Of a stretch of DNA of 64,000 nucleotides, positions 42,423-51,406 are shown piece after piece. The notes under the pieces are model-generated. The model did not search any database, had not been told where the DNA came from, and saw only the letters and a list, made by a program, of their open reading frames with translations. How positions within the stretch are numbered: the stretch's first letter is position 1; each line of letters opens with the position of its first letter. Source of the stretch: Pedobacter cryophilus (lineage in GTDB: Bacteria; Bacteroidota; Bacteroidia; Sphingobacteriales; Sphingobacteriaceae); contig NZ_SWBP01000001.1 of assembly GCF_005116455.1 (NCBI RefSeq), positions 1,116,001 to 1,180,000 of the forward strand. Reading direction: 5' to 3'. The position numbers were made by a program, and so were the translations under genes.

Positions 42423-43034
42423 ATGCCAAAAGTTAAAATTAAAAGAAAAAGTACAGTTACAGATATGACTGCGATGTGCGATGTTGCTTTTTTGTTACTA
42501 ACCTACTTTATCTTATCAGCAACAGCTCGTCAGCCAGAAGTTTTACCTGTAGATATTCCATCTTCAACGGTAACTGTTAAAGTACCAGATAAGGATGTAG
42601 CTACACTTACTATAGGTGAAGGTAAAGTGTTTTTTGGAGTAGTTGGGCAGGATGTAAGAATCAATATGTTAGACCGTATGGCCGAGCAATACAGCGTTAC
42701 GTTTACACCAGCAGAGAAAAAGCGTTTTTCAGTTATTGAATCATTTGGAGTACCAATGACCAGTCTGAAAGAATACATTAATATGGAAGCTAACGAAAGA
42801 ATGAAAGTAAAGCAACCTGGTATTCCCGCAGATTCTGGCGCAAACAATGAGCTAAAGCAATGGATTTTACAATCTAGATATGCAACAAAAGAGCTACATG
42901 GTAAAGATCTAAGATTTTCTATAAAAGGTGATTCTGATGAGCAATATCCAACTATCAGAAAAATAATTGATATTCTTCAAGATCAAAACATCAATAAATT
43001 TAGTTTAATCACCTCCTTAGAAGCGGAAAAATAA
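42423..43034 (+). CDS. exbD: ExbD-family biopolymer transport protein (first copy)
   Basis: 203 residues: short basic cytoplasmic N-terminus, one membrane helix (about 17-37) with the proton-path Asp in AMCDVAFLLLTYFILS, then a periplasmic domain with ARQPEVLPVDIPSS after the helix and a globular C-terminal part (DLRFSIKGDSDEQYPTIRKI). It is longer than the second copy, with an inserted periplasmic segment. It works with ExbB and TonB to energise outer-membrane receptors. Two different ExbD genes in one operon is a Bacteroidota habit. Confidence 0.93.
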   Translation: MPKVKIKRKSTVTDMTAMCDVAFLLLTYFILSATARQPEVLPVDIPSSTVTVKVPDKDVATLTIGEGKVFFGVVGQDVRINMLDRMAEQYSVTFTPAEKKRFSVIESFGVPMTSLKEYINMEANERMKVKQPGIPADSGANNELKQWILQSRYATKELHGKDLRFSIKGDSDEQYPTIRKIIDILQDQNINKFSLITSLEAEK

Positions 43035-43051
43035 TTTAAAAAGACACCATT

Positions 43052-43606
43052 ATGGCAGAATTAGATACCTCCGGCGGGGGTGGTAAAAAAGGTGGGAAAA
43101 TAAGAACCAAGAAAATGTCGACCAGAGTAGATTTAACTGCTATGGTTGATTTAGCCTTTCTTTTAATTACTTTCTTTATCCTTACTACTACTCTTTCCAA
43201 ACCTCAGGCCATGGATATGTTCATGCCTGATAAAAACGATGATAACCCAGAGGAACAATTGGATGTGAAGGCTTCTAGAACTATGACTGTTCTATTAGGC
43301 TCAGACAACAAAATTGTTTGGTACATGGGCGTATTGGGTGATAACCCTCCAACTGTTGATAATTTTGGTAAAAACGGAATCAGATCTTCTTTTGTAGATG
43401 CAAATAAGAAGGTTGTTGCTGGCACAGGAGATCCCAAAAAAGGTTTAATGGTTATTATTAAGTCATCTGATAAATCTAACTACAAAAATTTTGTTGATAT
43501 TTTAGATGAAATAAAAATTTCTTCAGTTCCTTCTTATGGTATTAGTAATAAGATTGAAACGGCTGAGATTAATTTAATGAAATCTCAGGGTGCTTACAAG
43601 GAATAA
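43052..43606 (+). CDS. exbD: ExbD-family biopolymer transport protein (second copy)
   Basis: 184 residues, with a Gly-rich N-terminus (SGGGGKKGGK), a membrane helix (about 29-49) carrying the key Asp in TAMVDLAFLLITFFILT, SKPQAMDMFMPDK after the helix and a periplasmic domain (LMVIIKSSDKSNYKNFVDIL). It differs clearly from the first exbD outside the helix, so the two probably form hetero-dimers or have separate partners; that is inference. 17 bases separate it from the first copy. Confidence 0.93.
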   Translation: MAELDTSGGGGKKGGKIRTKKMSTRVDLTAMVDLAFLLITFFILTTTLSKPQAMDMFMPDKNDDNPEEQLDVKASRTMTVLLGSDNKIVWYMGVLGDNPPTVDNFGKNGIRSSFVDANKKVVAGTGDPKKGLMVIIKSSDKSNYKNFVDILDEIKISSVPSYGISNKIETAEINLMKSQGAYKE

Positions 43607-43649
43607 TATTCTAAATATCAACACGTTATTAATTTAAATTTAAGACAAG

Positions 43650-44468
43650 ATGTCCAAACTAGATATATTAAATCAGAGCTGGATTGACATAGTTTTTGAA
43701 GGTAGAAATAAAGAATACGGAGCTTATCAACTTCGTAAACAGAATAATAGAAATACCAATAAAGCAATGATTATAGGCGGGTTATTTTTTATAATCGCCG
43801 TATCCACTCCAGTAATTTTAAAATACATTGAAGGATTAAATTCTGATAATGTAGAAAAAGTTAAGGAGACAGAAGTAATTTTATCTACTCCACCTCCTGT
43901 GGATGAGAAAAAAGTACCACCTCCACCTCCTGTAGAGCCACCTCCACCAAAAGTGGATCAGGTTAAATTTCCTCCTCCGGTTGTAAAACCAGATGAAGAA
44001 GTGGTAGAGGAAGAACCACCTACAATCCAAGAATTAGAAAAGGCAGATCCTGGTCAAAAAACCATTAAAGGTGATCCAAATGCTGATATTGTGATTAATA
44101 CACCAGTTGGAGAAGGTCCTATCAACCAAGAAAAAACAGAGGATACCAATGAAATCTTTACTAACGTAGAGGTTTTACCAACTTTCCCTGGTGGTTTAGA
44201 ACAGTTTGGTAAATTCTTAGGTAAAAACTTAAGATACCCACCAATTGCTCGTGAAAACGGTATTCAAGGAAGAGTGTTTTGTACTTTCGTAGTAGAAAAA
44301 GATGGTTCTTTAACTGATATTAAAGTAGCCAGAGGTATTGGCGGCGGTTGTGATGAGGAAGCTATTAGAGTACTGAAAAGTTCTCCAAAGTGGAATCCAG
44401 GAGTTCAAAACGGTAGAAATGTACGTGTATCTTACACAGTGCCAATCTTCTTCCAACTTCAACAATAG
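43650..44468 (+). CDS. tonB: TonB energy-transducer protein
   Basis: 272 residues: cytoplasmic head with FEGRNKEYGAYQLRKQNNRN (in parts, NKEYGAYQLRK), one membrane segment (about 33-55), a Pro-rich/acidic periplasmic spacer (about 78-125, PPPPPVEPPPPK), then a TonB C-terminal domain (about 172-272) with FPGGLEQFGKFL, RYPPIARENGIQGRV and WNPGVQNGRNVRVSY. It carries energy from ExbB-ExbD to outer-membrane receptors. The NKEYGAYQLR head is the Bacteroidota variety. Confidence 0.95.
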   Translation: MSKLDILNQSWIDIVFEGRNKEYGAYQLRKQNNRNTNKAMIIGGLFFIIAVSTPVILKYIEGLNSDNVEKVKETEVILSTPPPVDEKKVPPPPPVEPPPPKVDQVKFPPPVVKPDEEVVEEEPPTIQELEKADPGQKTIKGDPNADIVINTPVGEGPINQEKTEDTNEIFTNVEVLPTFPGGLEQFGKFLGKNLRYPPIARENGIQGRVFCTFVVEKDGSLTDIKVARGIGGGCDEEAIRVLKSSPKWNPGVQNGRNVRVSYTVPIFFQLQQ

Positions 44469-44474
44469 TATTTA

Positions 44475-44717
44475 ATGGCATATCAAAAATTTAGAGATAG
44501 ACAGAAATCGCCCGCAAAGCGATTTCTGCTCATTTTAGGGCTAGTGATGTTTGCAATTTATTTTGTGTTAGGCATCTTAATTATTTTTTGGGATGAGTTT
44601 CCGTTACTTTACGGAGTAGAAAAAATTTGGAAAATTGCATTTGCATCCTTATTAATTATCTATTCTTTTTTTAGATTCTATAGGTTAATTAAACAGCAAC
44701 AACATGAAGAAGAATAA
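44475..44717 (+). CDS. Small two-helix membrane protein of the tonB operon
   Basis: 80 residues, not a named family. A basic N-terminus (RDRQKSPAKRF) is followed by two membrane segments (about 18-41 and 51-67) and a Lys/Gln/Glu-rich tail. It begins 6 bases after tonB and overlaps the next gene by 14 bases, so it is clearly part of the operon. It could be an inner-membrane accessory of the ExbB-ExbD-TonB complex; that is only inference from position. Confidence 0.8.
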   Translation: MAYQKFRDRQKSPAKRFLLILGLVMFAIYFVLGILIIFWDEFPLLYGVEKIWKIAFASLLIIYSFFRFYRLIKQQQHEEE

Positions 44718-45603
44718 TGTTTTTTCGCTTCTTGGTTTTATTGCAGGAAGTTTAGCTCTCGTTTTTGCTTCCTGTAATCAAAATGCAAAAGTTGAAGAGC
44801 AAGGCATCACTAATGGAAAAGCTACCATATTAGCAGATGAATCATTATTTCCTATTGTGGATGATGAATATCAAATATTTTCCAATACTTATACCAGAGC
44901 AGATATAAGCATGGTTTATAAGCCACAGCAAGAAGTCATTAATTTATTTTTGAGTGATAGTATAGATTTGGCAATTATGGCCAGAGAGCTCACCAAAGAA
45001 GAAGCTAAATATTACGATAATAAGAAAATCATTTTAAAAGTTACCAAGTTTGCAATTGATGGGATTGCCTTAATTACAAGTCAGCAAAATCAAGATTCTG
45101 TAATTTCTGTAGAGGAGATAAAAAGCGAATTGTCAGGTAAGTCTAAAAATAATAGAGTTTTTGTATTTGATAATCCTAAATCAAGTACTGTTGAATACTT
45201 AATGAATTTGTCGGGCGTTAAAACATTTCCAAAAAACTTTTACGCTTTAAAGGCTAATAAAGATGTGATTAAGTATGTTATAGAGCATCCTAACGCTATT
45301 GGAATAGTAAGTGTGGCTTGGATAAAGAGACCAACACCAGATGTTATTTCTGATGTAAAATCTATTAGAGTAATGGGAATAAGTAAAGATAAAGGAGCGT
45401 ATTTAAAACCGTCTCAAAGTAATTTAAAATTAAAAACCTACCCATTAATTAGGTATTTGTATCTAATTAACGGACAGGGTAGGGCAGGTTTAGGCACAGG
45501 TTTTGCATCTTTCCTTGCCGGAGATATAGGACAAAGAATCATTTTAAAGTCAGGTTTGGCACCAGATTCTTTATCAAGTAGACAAATTAACATTAGAAAC
45601 TAA
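44704..45603 (+). CDS. PstS-like substrate-binding lipoprotein
   Basis: 299 residues: lipoprotein signal with Cys about residue 24 (VFASCNQ), then a periplasmic-binding-protein fold. Phosphate-binding-type elements: LADESLFPIVDDEYQIF, LAIMARELTKEEAKYY and FDNPKSSTVEYLMNL. It resembles PstS, but no pstABC transporter genes are nearby. Instead it lies in the tonB operon and overlaps the small membrane protein by 14 bases. Such PstS-like proteins recur in Bacteroidota TonB operons; whether they bind phosphate is unknown. Confidence 0.85.
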   Translation: MKKNNVFSLLGFIAGSLALVFASCNQNAKVEEQGITNGKATILADESLFPIVDDEYQIFSNTYTRADISMVYKPQQEVINLFLSDSIDLAIMARELTKEEAKYYDNKKIILKVTKFAIDGIALITSQQNQDSVISVEEIKSELSGKSKNNRVFVFDNPKSSTVEYLMNLSGVKTFPKNFYALKANKDVIKYVIEHPNAIGIVSVAWIKRPTPDVISDVKSIRVMGISKDKGAYLKPSQSNLKLKTYPLIRYLYLINGQGRAGLGTGFASFLAGDIGQRIILKSGLAPDSLSSRQINIRN

Positions 45604-45624
45604 ATTTTTTTTTATAATTGAATT

Positions 45625-47292
45625 ATGAATGTAATTAAGAAAGTAGTGATAACTACCTTAGGTTTTGTAGTTATAGGATTAGTAACTCAAGCTCAAAGTT
45701 TGGAGGATGCTAAAAAAGCAGTAAGAGCAGAGCAGTTTCAAAAAGCTAAATCTATGTTCAGTAATTTGGTTAAAACACAACCAACTGCCGAGAACTATTT
45801 CAATTTTGGAGATTTATATCTTTTATTGAATAAGCCAGATTCTGCTAAAATAGTTTTCCAAAGCGGTTTAACTGCCGATCCAAAGTATACTTTAAATTAC
45901 GTAGGATTAGGAGCGGTTGATTTATTTGCTAAAAATGCAGCAGCAGCACAAGCTAACTTTGCTAAGGCTACTGAAGGAATGAAGAAAAAAGACTTTCAAG
46001 AATATATTTATATTGGAAAGGCTTATACTTATGAAGCTTCAAGAGATTTAACTAAAGCATTTGAATGGTTTGAAAAAGCCAAAGAGTTTGGTGAGAAAGA
46101 ACCTGAATTGCATATTGCAATGGGTAACGCTTACAAAGCTCAAAAGAAAAATAGTGAGGCAGTTGCTGAGTACCAAAGAGCCATGAATTTGAAAGAGAAT
46201 TTATTGGGTGTTGAGGTAAATATTGGTGAAATATGGACCCAAGCTTTCAACTTTGAATTAGCTGAAACTAATATTAAGGCCGTTATTGCTAAAGATCCTA
46301 ATTTTGGACCAGCTTACAGAGCATTAGCCGAAAATTATTACCGTTGGGCATCTGGTTTTCCTAACAGAAGAGCAGAATTGCTTCCAAAAGCAAAGGAAAA
46401 TTATTCTAAATATTTAGATTTAACTGATAGATCTACAGAATCTCAATACAGGTATTTAATATTCTTATTAAATGCAGGTGATTATGTAACCTTAGAAAAA
46501 TCTTCGACAGATTTTATCAATCAATCAGTTTTAACAGAGGAATATATTTTGGCTAAAAGGTTTAAAGGTTATGCTGCAATAGAAAATAGCAACAATGTTG
46601 CAGGTGTAGAAGCTTTAAACTCATTTATTTCTAGCGTAAAAAAAGATAGATTAATTGCTGATGATTACCTGTATTTGGGTAAGGCTTATCAAAATGATAA
46701 GAAAGATTCTTTAGCTATTGTAAATTATGTTAAAGGCTATGAATTAGATACTACTAACACAACGGTGTTAGGGTCAATAGCTAAAACTTATTTTTCTGCT
46801 AAGAATTATGATATGGCAGCAAAGTATTATGAAAAGCTAACAAAACTACCAAAGTCATCTTATACAGACTGGTTTTATTTAGGTTATGCTAACTATTTCA
46901 AATATGCTAATCTTGCTAAAGCTAATTCATTAGATGAAAAGGAAATTAAAAAGACATTACTCACCGCAGATAGCGCCTTTACTTATGTTGCTGTAAAAGC
47001 TAATAATGCTGATGCTTACCTATACGTGGCAAGGGTTGAATACTATTTAAATCCAATTAATGAGAATGAGAAAGCTAAAGGAGCTTATGAGAAGTTTATA
47101 GAGATCACCAATGCGAAACCTACAATTGCAGATAGGGATAAAACAAATTTGGTTGATGCTTACTCTTATGTAGGTGCTTTTTATATCAAATCAGATAAAG
47201 TGAAATCTAAAGATTATTTTGAAAAAGCGTTGGCTTTAGCGCCAGATAATCAACAAATAAAAGATGCTTTAGCAGCTTTAAAAGCTTCTTGA
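45625..47292 (+). CDS. Exported TPR protein of the tonB operon
   Basis: 555 residues: hydrophobic leader ending TQAQS (about residue 25), then TPR repeats from residue 30 to the end. Examples: ENYFNFGDLYLLLNKPD, EPELHIAMGNAYKAQKKN, LGSIAKTYFSAKNYDMAAKY, and the last one closing with LAPDNQQIKDAL. As a periplasmic scaffold it may organise TonB-system or outer-membrane partners (inference). It is the last gene before a strong terminator, 21 bases after the PstS-like gene. Confidence 0.87.
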   Translation: MNVIKKVVITTLGFVVIGLVTQAQSLEDAKKAVRAEQFQKAKSMFSNLVKTQPTAENYFNFGDLYLLLNKPDSAKIVFQSGLTADPKYTLNYVGLGAVDLFAKNAAAAQANFAKATEGMKKKDFQEYIYIGKAYTYEASRDLTKAFEWFEKAKEFGEKEPELHIAMGNAYKAQKKNSEAVAEYQRAMNLKENLLGVEVNIGEIWTQAFNFELAETNIKAVIAKDPNFGPAYRALAENYYRWASGFPNRRAELLPKAKENYSKYLDLTDRSTESQYRYLIFLLNAGDYVTLEKSSTDFINQSVLTEEYILAKRFKGYAAIENSNNVAGVEALNSFISSVKKDRLIADDYLYLGKAYQNDKKDSLAIVNYVKGYELDTTNTTVLGSIAKTYFSAKNYDMAAKYYEKLTKLPKSSYTDWFYLGYANYFKYANLAKANSLDEKEIKKTLLTADSAFTYVAVKANNADAYLYVARVEYYLNPINENEKAKGAYEKFIEITNAKPTIADRDKTNLVDAYSYVGAFYIKSDKVKSKDYFEKALALAPDNQQIKDALAALKAS

Positions 47293-47311
47293 TCGTATTT
47301 ATTATCATACT

Positions 47312-47349
47312 AAAGGGGTAATCATTTTAATGATTACCCCTTTCTTTTT
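47312..47349 (+). terminator. Rho-independent terminator of the exbB-TPR operon
   Basis: Very strong 13-15 bp stem AAAGGGGTAATCATT/AATGATTACCCCTTT with a minimal loop, followed by CTTTTTG. It lies 20 bases after the TPR stop. Confidence 0.92.
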
Positions 47350-47508
47350 GTAGTTAAAATGTAAACGGTATTTATGATTAGATAGGATATAAACCTAAAC
47401 ACAACTGGTAGTAATTTGGGAAGCCAGTTTAGTTAATTTTAAACTAAAACTAACTCAGCCTTACGTTTTTTGCCATTAGAGAAATGATTTAAAAGTGATG
47501 AAAGAATA

Positions 47509-47991
47509 TTACTTTTTCATTTCTTGTTGAATGGCATTGTATAATTCTAAAGCTCTTTGAGTGCCAATTACATACACTAAACCATCTCTATCGGTTAGTT
47601 TAACCGCATCTTTACCGCCAGCATAAAACCTAATGGTGCCATTACGGTGTAAATTATAAACCGGATTATTTAATAAATAGTTGCTGTACTTGGTGTTTTC
47701 TACTTTTACAATACTATTTAAGTCTATTTTTACTAAACGAGTAGTCCATAATCCATTTAAAATAACGGATTTATTGTTTACAATAGTTCTAAAATGGAGT
47801 ACAAATAGCATCATCACGCTAATAAAAAGTATGGCACAACCTACTAGAAGCAACAAATCTCCATTTCGTTCTCGGTTCTCTGTCCAGTAATAAGCGGCAA
47901 AGCAAAAAATAGCCATTACCATTCTTATGCTAATAAAGTTGTAATCTCTACCTAAGTATTGTTTTTCATGAAATGGGTAATTATCGGTCAT
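47509..47991 (-). CDS. Small membrane protein, unknown function
   Basis: 160 residues, unrecognised family. Two membrane segments (about 22-37 and 44-66) follow a polar N-terminus. The C-terminal half (about 75-160) is a beta-rich domain with VILNGLWTTRLVKIDLNSIVKV and RFYAGGKDAVKLTDRD, resembling a PH-like fold. It is 2 bases after the tilS stop on the same strand, so the two are read together. A functional link with tilS is not evident. Confidence 0.75.
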   Translation of the reverse strand: MTDNYPFHEKQYLGRDYNFISIRMVMAIFCFAAYYWTENRERNGDLLLLVGCAILFISVMMLFVLHFRTIVNNKSVILNGLWTTRLVKIDLNSIVKVENTKYSNYLLNNPVYNLHRNGTIRFYAGGKDAVKLTDRDGLVYVIGTQRALELYNAIQQEMKK

Positions 47992-47993
47992 AA

Positions 47994-49334
47994 TTAGTTT
48001 TTATGTACTTCTAAGATAAATATTTTTTTGGTGTTTGATTTTACTTTAAATCTATCGTCACTTCTATAGCCACAAATCCATATAATTTTTCCGTCGCCAT
48101 TTACTAAAATTGGGATTGATTTTTTATCATCTAATGGGATTTTCTGACTAATTAAAAAGTCGCTCACTTTCTTCTCTCCATGCATTCCAAAAGGTTTAAA
48201 ACTGTCTCCTTCTCGCCATGCTCTTAGTTTTAAGGGATAAATTAACTCTTCAGCATCAACATAAATAGAATGTGCTTCTGCAATTAAACTTAAGGGTTTA
48301 CTAGCTAATTCATCAATACTTAAATGATAATTACCAATAACAGCCTCGTGTTGGTCGGCCTTTATAAATTGCTCTCTTAATATGAATTGAGCTTTAGTTT
48401 TAAGAGTTAATGTCTCTCTATCAACGGTAATACAATGTGTATCAGAAAAAAACTTCCTTCCTGATTCGCCATTTAAGCAATTGATTAAATTTTGAATGGT
48501 AGTGATGTTAAAGCCAAAAGGTCTGAATAATTCAAATAAAATTAATTTTTGAGGATGTACTTTTTTAAGGTCATTTATGGCTATTTCTATGTGCTGATCC
48601 TTAAATTTAAATAAATGGGCTTGATGATTTTTTACAGTTTCAATCAATAATTCTTCTAACTCGCTAAAATAATCTAGGTTCTTTTGAAACGTATCTTCTA
48701 ATGAAGGGTTTAACTGTTTCATTTCGGGAATCACATTTAACCTAATTTTGTTTCTCGCATATTTAGTTGATGCATTAGAGCTGTCTTCTACAAAGCTGAT
48801 ATTATTTTCTTCAACCATTTCTTCAATATCAGCACTGTTGAAACAAAGTAATGGTCTAATAATATCATGATGCTGCACTTTTATTCCATGTAAACCTGCA
48901 ATTCCGGTGCCTCTAATAAGGTTGAGTAATACGGTTTCCATAGCATCATTTTGATGTTGTGCAATAGCTATTTTTTGATAGCCGAAGCTTTCTTTTAGAC
49001 TGTAGAAAAACTCGTACCTTAAATCTCTGGCTGCCATTTGTATGCTTAGCTTATATTCTTTAGCGTAAGCTTCTGTTTCAAAAGCTTGCAAATGAAAAGA
49101 AACACCTAATTGATCAGCTAAATTTTTCACAAAATTTTGGTCGCGGATTGATTCTTCTCCACGTAAATTAAAATTGCAATGAGCAATTCCAAACTTAAAA
49201 CCTGCTGACGCAAATAGATGAGCCATGGTTACAGAATCTTTTCCGCCACTTACTGCCAACAAAATTTTATCTTGTGGCATAAACAGTGTATAAGAGTTTA
49301 CAAAATCTTTGAATTGTTGAACCGGTAATAACAT
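47994..49334 (-). CDS. tilS: tRNA(Ile)-lysidine synthase
   Basis: Converts C34 of the AUA-reading tRNA(Ile) to lysidine, essential for decoding. 446 residues. PP-loop LLAVSGGKDSVTMAHLF (about residue 27), GIAHCNFNLRGEES, IAQHQNDAMETVLLNLIRGTG (in parts, HQNDAMETVLL) and the TilS C-terminal domain (about 365-446) with RAWREGDSFKPFGMHGEKKV. It starts at an ATG 5 bases after the -7 element, possibly leaderless, and diverges from the OstA-like gene within a 50-bp spacer. Confidence 0.95.
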   Translation of the reverse strand: MLLPVQQFKDFVNSYTLFMPQDKILLAVSGGKDSVTMAHLFASAGFKFGIAHCNFNLRGEESIRDQNFVKNLADQLGVSFHLQAFETEAYAKEYKLSIQMAARDLRYEFFYSLKESFGYQKIAIAQHQNDAMETVLLNLIRGTGIAGLHGIKVQHHDIIRPLLCFNSADIEEMVEENNISFVEDSSNASTKYARNKIRLNVIPEMKQLNPSLEDTFQKNLDYFSELEELLIETVKNHQAHLFKFKDQHIEIAINDLKKVHPQKLILFELFRPFGFNITTIQNLINCLNGESGRKFFSDTHCITVDRETLTLKTKAQFILREQFIKADQHEAVIGNYHLSIDELASKPLSLIAEAHSIYVDAEELIYPLKLRAWREGDSFKPFGMHGEKKVSDFLISQKIPLDDKKSIPILVNGDGKIIWICGYRSDDRFKVKSNTKKIFILEVHKN

Positions 49335-49338
49335 GAAT

Positions 49339-49368
49339 CAAAATTAACCGTTTAAAATCGTTACCAAA
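49339..49368 (-). promoter_or_regulatory. Promoter of tilS
   Basis: On the minus strand TTTG (49368-49365), 18-base spacer, TAATTTTG (49346-49339). A full -33/-7 match whose -7 G is only 5 bases from the A of the tilS ATG, so the transcript is predicted to be leaderless. Confidence 0.65.
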
Positions 49369-49380
49369 AAACTAATTTTG
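49351..49380 (+). promoter_or_regulatory. Promoter of the OstA-like gene
   Basis: TTTA (49351-49354, one mismatch to TTTG), 18-base spacer, TAATTTTG (49373-49380). The -7 G is 5 bases before the GTG start; it overlaps the divergent tilS promoter. Confidence 0.55.
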
Positions 49381-49384
49381 CTGT

Positions 49385-51406
49385 GTGAGAAAATATTTAA
49401 TATTTCTTTTCTTAATTGTTGTTTCTTTTACTGCCTGGGCACAAAAGGTAACAAGGGTAGAATTGATTCAATCTGATTCCTTTATAGGTTTAAAAAGAAA
49501 TGGTGAAAACACCAATAAGGTAATAAGACCTATTTTTAAACAAGACAACGCTACCTTAACCTGTGATAGCGCCTATTTTTATTTAGAGAAAAATAGTTTT
49601 GAAGCTTTTGGGCATGTTCATATCAATCAGGCTGATACCATTAATATTTACTCGGATTTGTTAAATTATGATGGGAATACCAAACTGGCCATTCTAAGCA
49701 ATAATGTTAAACTGACAGATAACGACGCAATTTTAACCACCAATAACTTTGATTATAACTTAGGGACAAAAATTGGAAGATATTACAATGGTGGTAAAAT
49801 TGTAAATGATAAAAATGTGCTCACCAGCGAAAACGGTTATTATTTTACCCAATCTAAAGATGCTTATTTTAGGTATAAAGTAAGGGTAAAATCGCCAGAG
49901 GTATTAATTATATCTGATACACTAAAATATAACACCAATACCAAAATAGCTTACTTTTTTGGTCCTACTAATATTTACGGTAAAACAGATACTTTGTACA
50001 CCGAAAACGGGAATTACAATACTGTAAATGATCAAGCTTCTTTTGGTAAGAAAAATTTATACACTCAAAACTCTAAAAGTTTAAAAGGTGATAGTTTGTT
50101 TTACGATGGTAAAGCCGGATATGGCCGAGCGGTGAAAAACATTGTCTTTATTGATACTGCCCAAAAAGTTGAATTAAGAGGTGATTTAGGCGTTTATAAA
50201 AAGAAAGATGAAAGTATAACCGTGACTAAAAATGCCTATGTAATTTTTACTACAGAAAAAGATTCTGTTTCTAGAGATAGCATTTGGATGACTGCTGATA
50301 CCTTAAGGAGTAGTGTGATGATGAAGATGGAGTTATTTGCAATGAGGCAAAAAATTGAAGAATTGAATAAAAGCGATTCATTAAAAACCGATGTTTTAGA
50401 AGATTCTCCTCTAATAACAGATTCTTTGAACAATAAGACGTTACAAACAGATAGCGCAAATCTATTGATAAAAGATACACTTCAAGCTAAAGTGGTTAAA
50501 AAGGAGCCAGTAAAGAAACCAGAAGTAACCAAACCAAAAAAAGTTAAGCCCGATGCGCTCTCATTTAAATTAATTACTCGGGCGCCATCAACTGTTGTGC
50601 TTTGGCCTGCAGTGAGAGTTAAAAAAGTAAATCAATTGGGGTTAGAATTTGTGCCATTTATAAAAACTAGCATTCTCACTAACTTGGCAGCTTCTTTATC
50701 TTTAGAAGCATCAGACACCACAAAAATTAGAATTATTAGTGCGCATAAAAAGGTTAAAATATTTAAATCTGATTTACAAGCTAAAGCAGATTCTGCCTTT
50801 TTTAGTTACGGAGATTCGGTTTTAAGGATTTATCAACAGCCTATTGTTTGGGCAAAAGGAACACAACTTTCGGCAGATACTATGTATATCCAAATGAAAA
50901 ATAAAAAAATGGATAATATGGATTTGATTAGAAATGCCATCGTGGTAAACACTGAGAAAGATTCTACTCAATTTAACCAGATTGCAGGAAAAACCATGAA
51001 AGGTTATTTTAGGAAAGAAAAGTTAGATGTGATTTTTGTAAATGGGAATGCCGAGAGTATTTATTTTCCTAATGATAGCTCAGAAAATAAAGGAATGATG
51101 CGATCTATTGCTTCAAGAATGCGCATAAATTTTGATAATGATAGTTTAATGCAGGTTTCGTTTATTCGCCAGCCAGAGCATAATTATTACCCTATAGAGC
51201 AAGTTACTGAGGAGTTGAGGACATTGCCTAATTTTAATTGGAAACCAAAGGAGAGACCAAAATCAAAGGAAGAAATTATACCGACTTTAAGGCCGAAAGT
51301 AGCCTCTCCAACTAAAAAGAAAGAGCCTGTTAAGCAGGTAATTAAGCCAAAATTAGTTGTTATAAAGGCTAAACCTAAATCTACAGCAATTCCTAAAAAA
51401 GATTAG
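49385..51406 (+). CDS. OstA/LptA-like organic-solvent-tolerance domain protein, exported
   Basis: 673 residues, GTG start, signal peptide ending AWAQ (about residue 20). The first 300 residues are repetitive beta strands of the OstA/LptA type: NATLTCDSAYFYLEKNSFEAFG, INIYSDLLNYDG, TSENGYYFTQSKDAYF and NTNTKIAYFFGPTNIYG. A Lys/Pro-rich linker (about 365-395) and a second OstA-like stretch follow, then a long basic, Pro/Lys-rich C-terminal tail. LptA-type proteins bridge the periplasm for lipopolysaccharide transport. This one is larger, with an unusual tail, so transport function is plausible but not shown. Its stop overlaps the convergent rdgB stop. Confidence 0.85.
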   Translation: MRKYLIFLFLIVVSFTAWAQKVTRVELIQSDSFIGLKRNGENTNKVIRPIFKQDNATLTCDSAYFYLEKNSFEAFGHVHINQADTINIYSDLLNYDGNTKLAILSNNVKLTDNDAILTTNNFDYNLGTKIGRYYNGGKIVNDKNVLTSENGYYFTQSKDAYFRYKVRVKSPEVLIISDTLKYNTNTKIAYFFGPTNIYGKTDTLYTENGNYNTVNDQASFGKKNLYTQNSKSLKGDSLFYDGKAGYGRAVKNIVFIDTAQKVELRGDLGVYKKKDESITVTKNAYVIFTTEKDSVSRDSIWMTADTLRSSVMMKMELFAMRQKIEELNKSDSLKTDVLEDSPLITDSLNNKTLQTDSANLLIKDTLQAKVVKKEPVKKPEVTKPKKVKPDALSFKLITRAPSTVVLWPAVRVKKVNQLGLEFVPFIKTSILTNLAASLSLEASDTTKIRIISAHKKVKIFKSDLQAKADSAFFSYGDSVLRIYQQPIVWAKGTQLSADTMYIQMKNKKMDNMDLIRNAIVVNTEKDSTQFNQIAGKTMKGYFRKEKLDVIFVNGNAESIYFPNDSSENKGMMRSIASRMRINFDNDSLMQVSFIRQPEHNYYPIEQVTEELRTLPNFNWKPKERPKSKEEIIPTLRPKVASPTKKKEPVKQVIKPKLVVIKAKPKSTAIPKKD

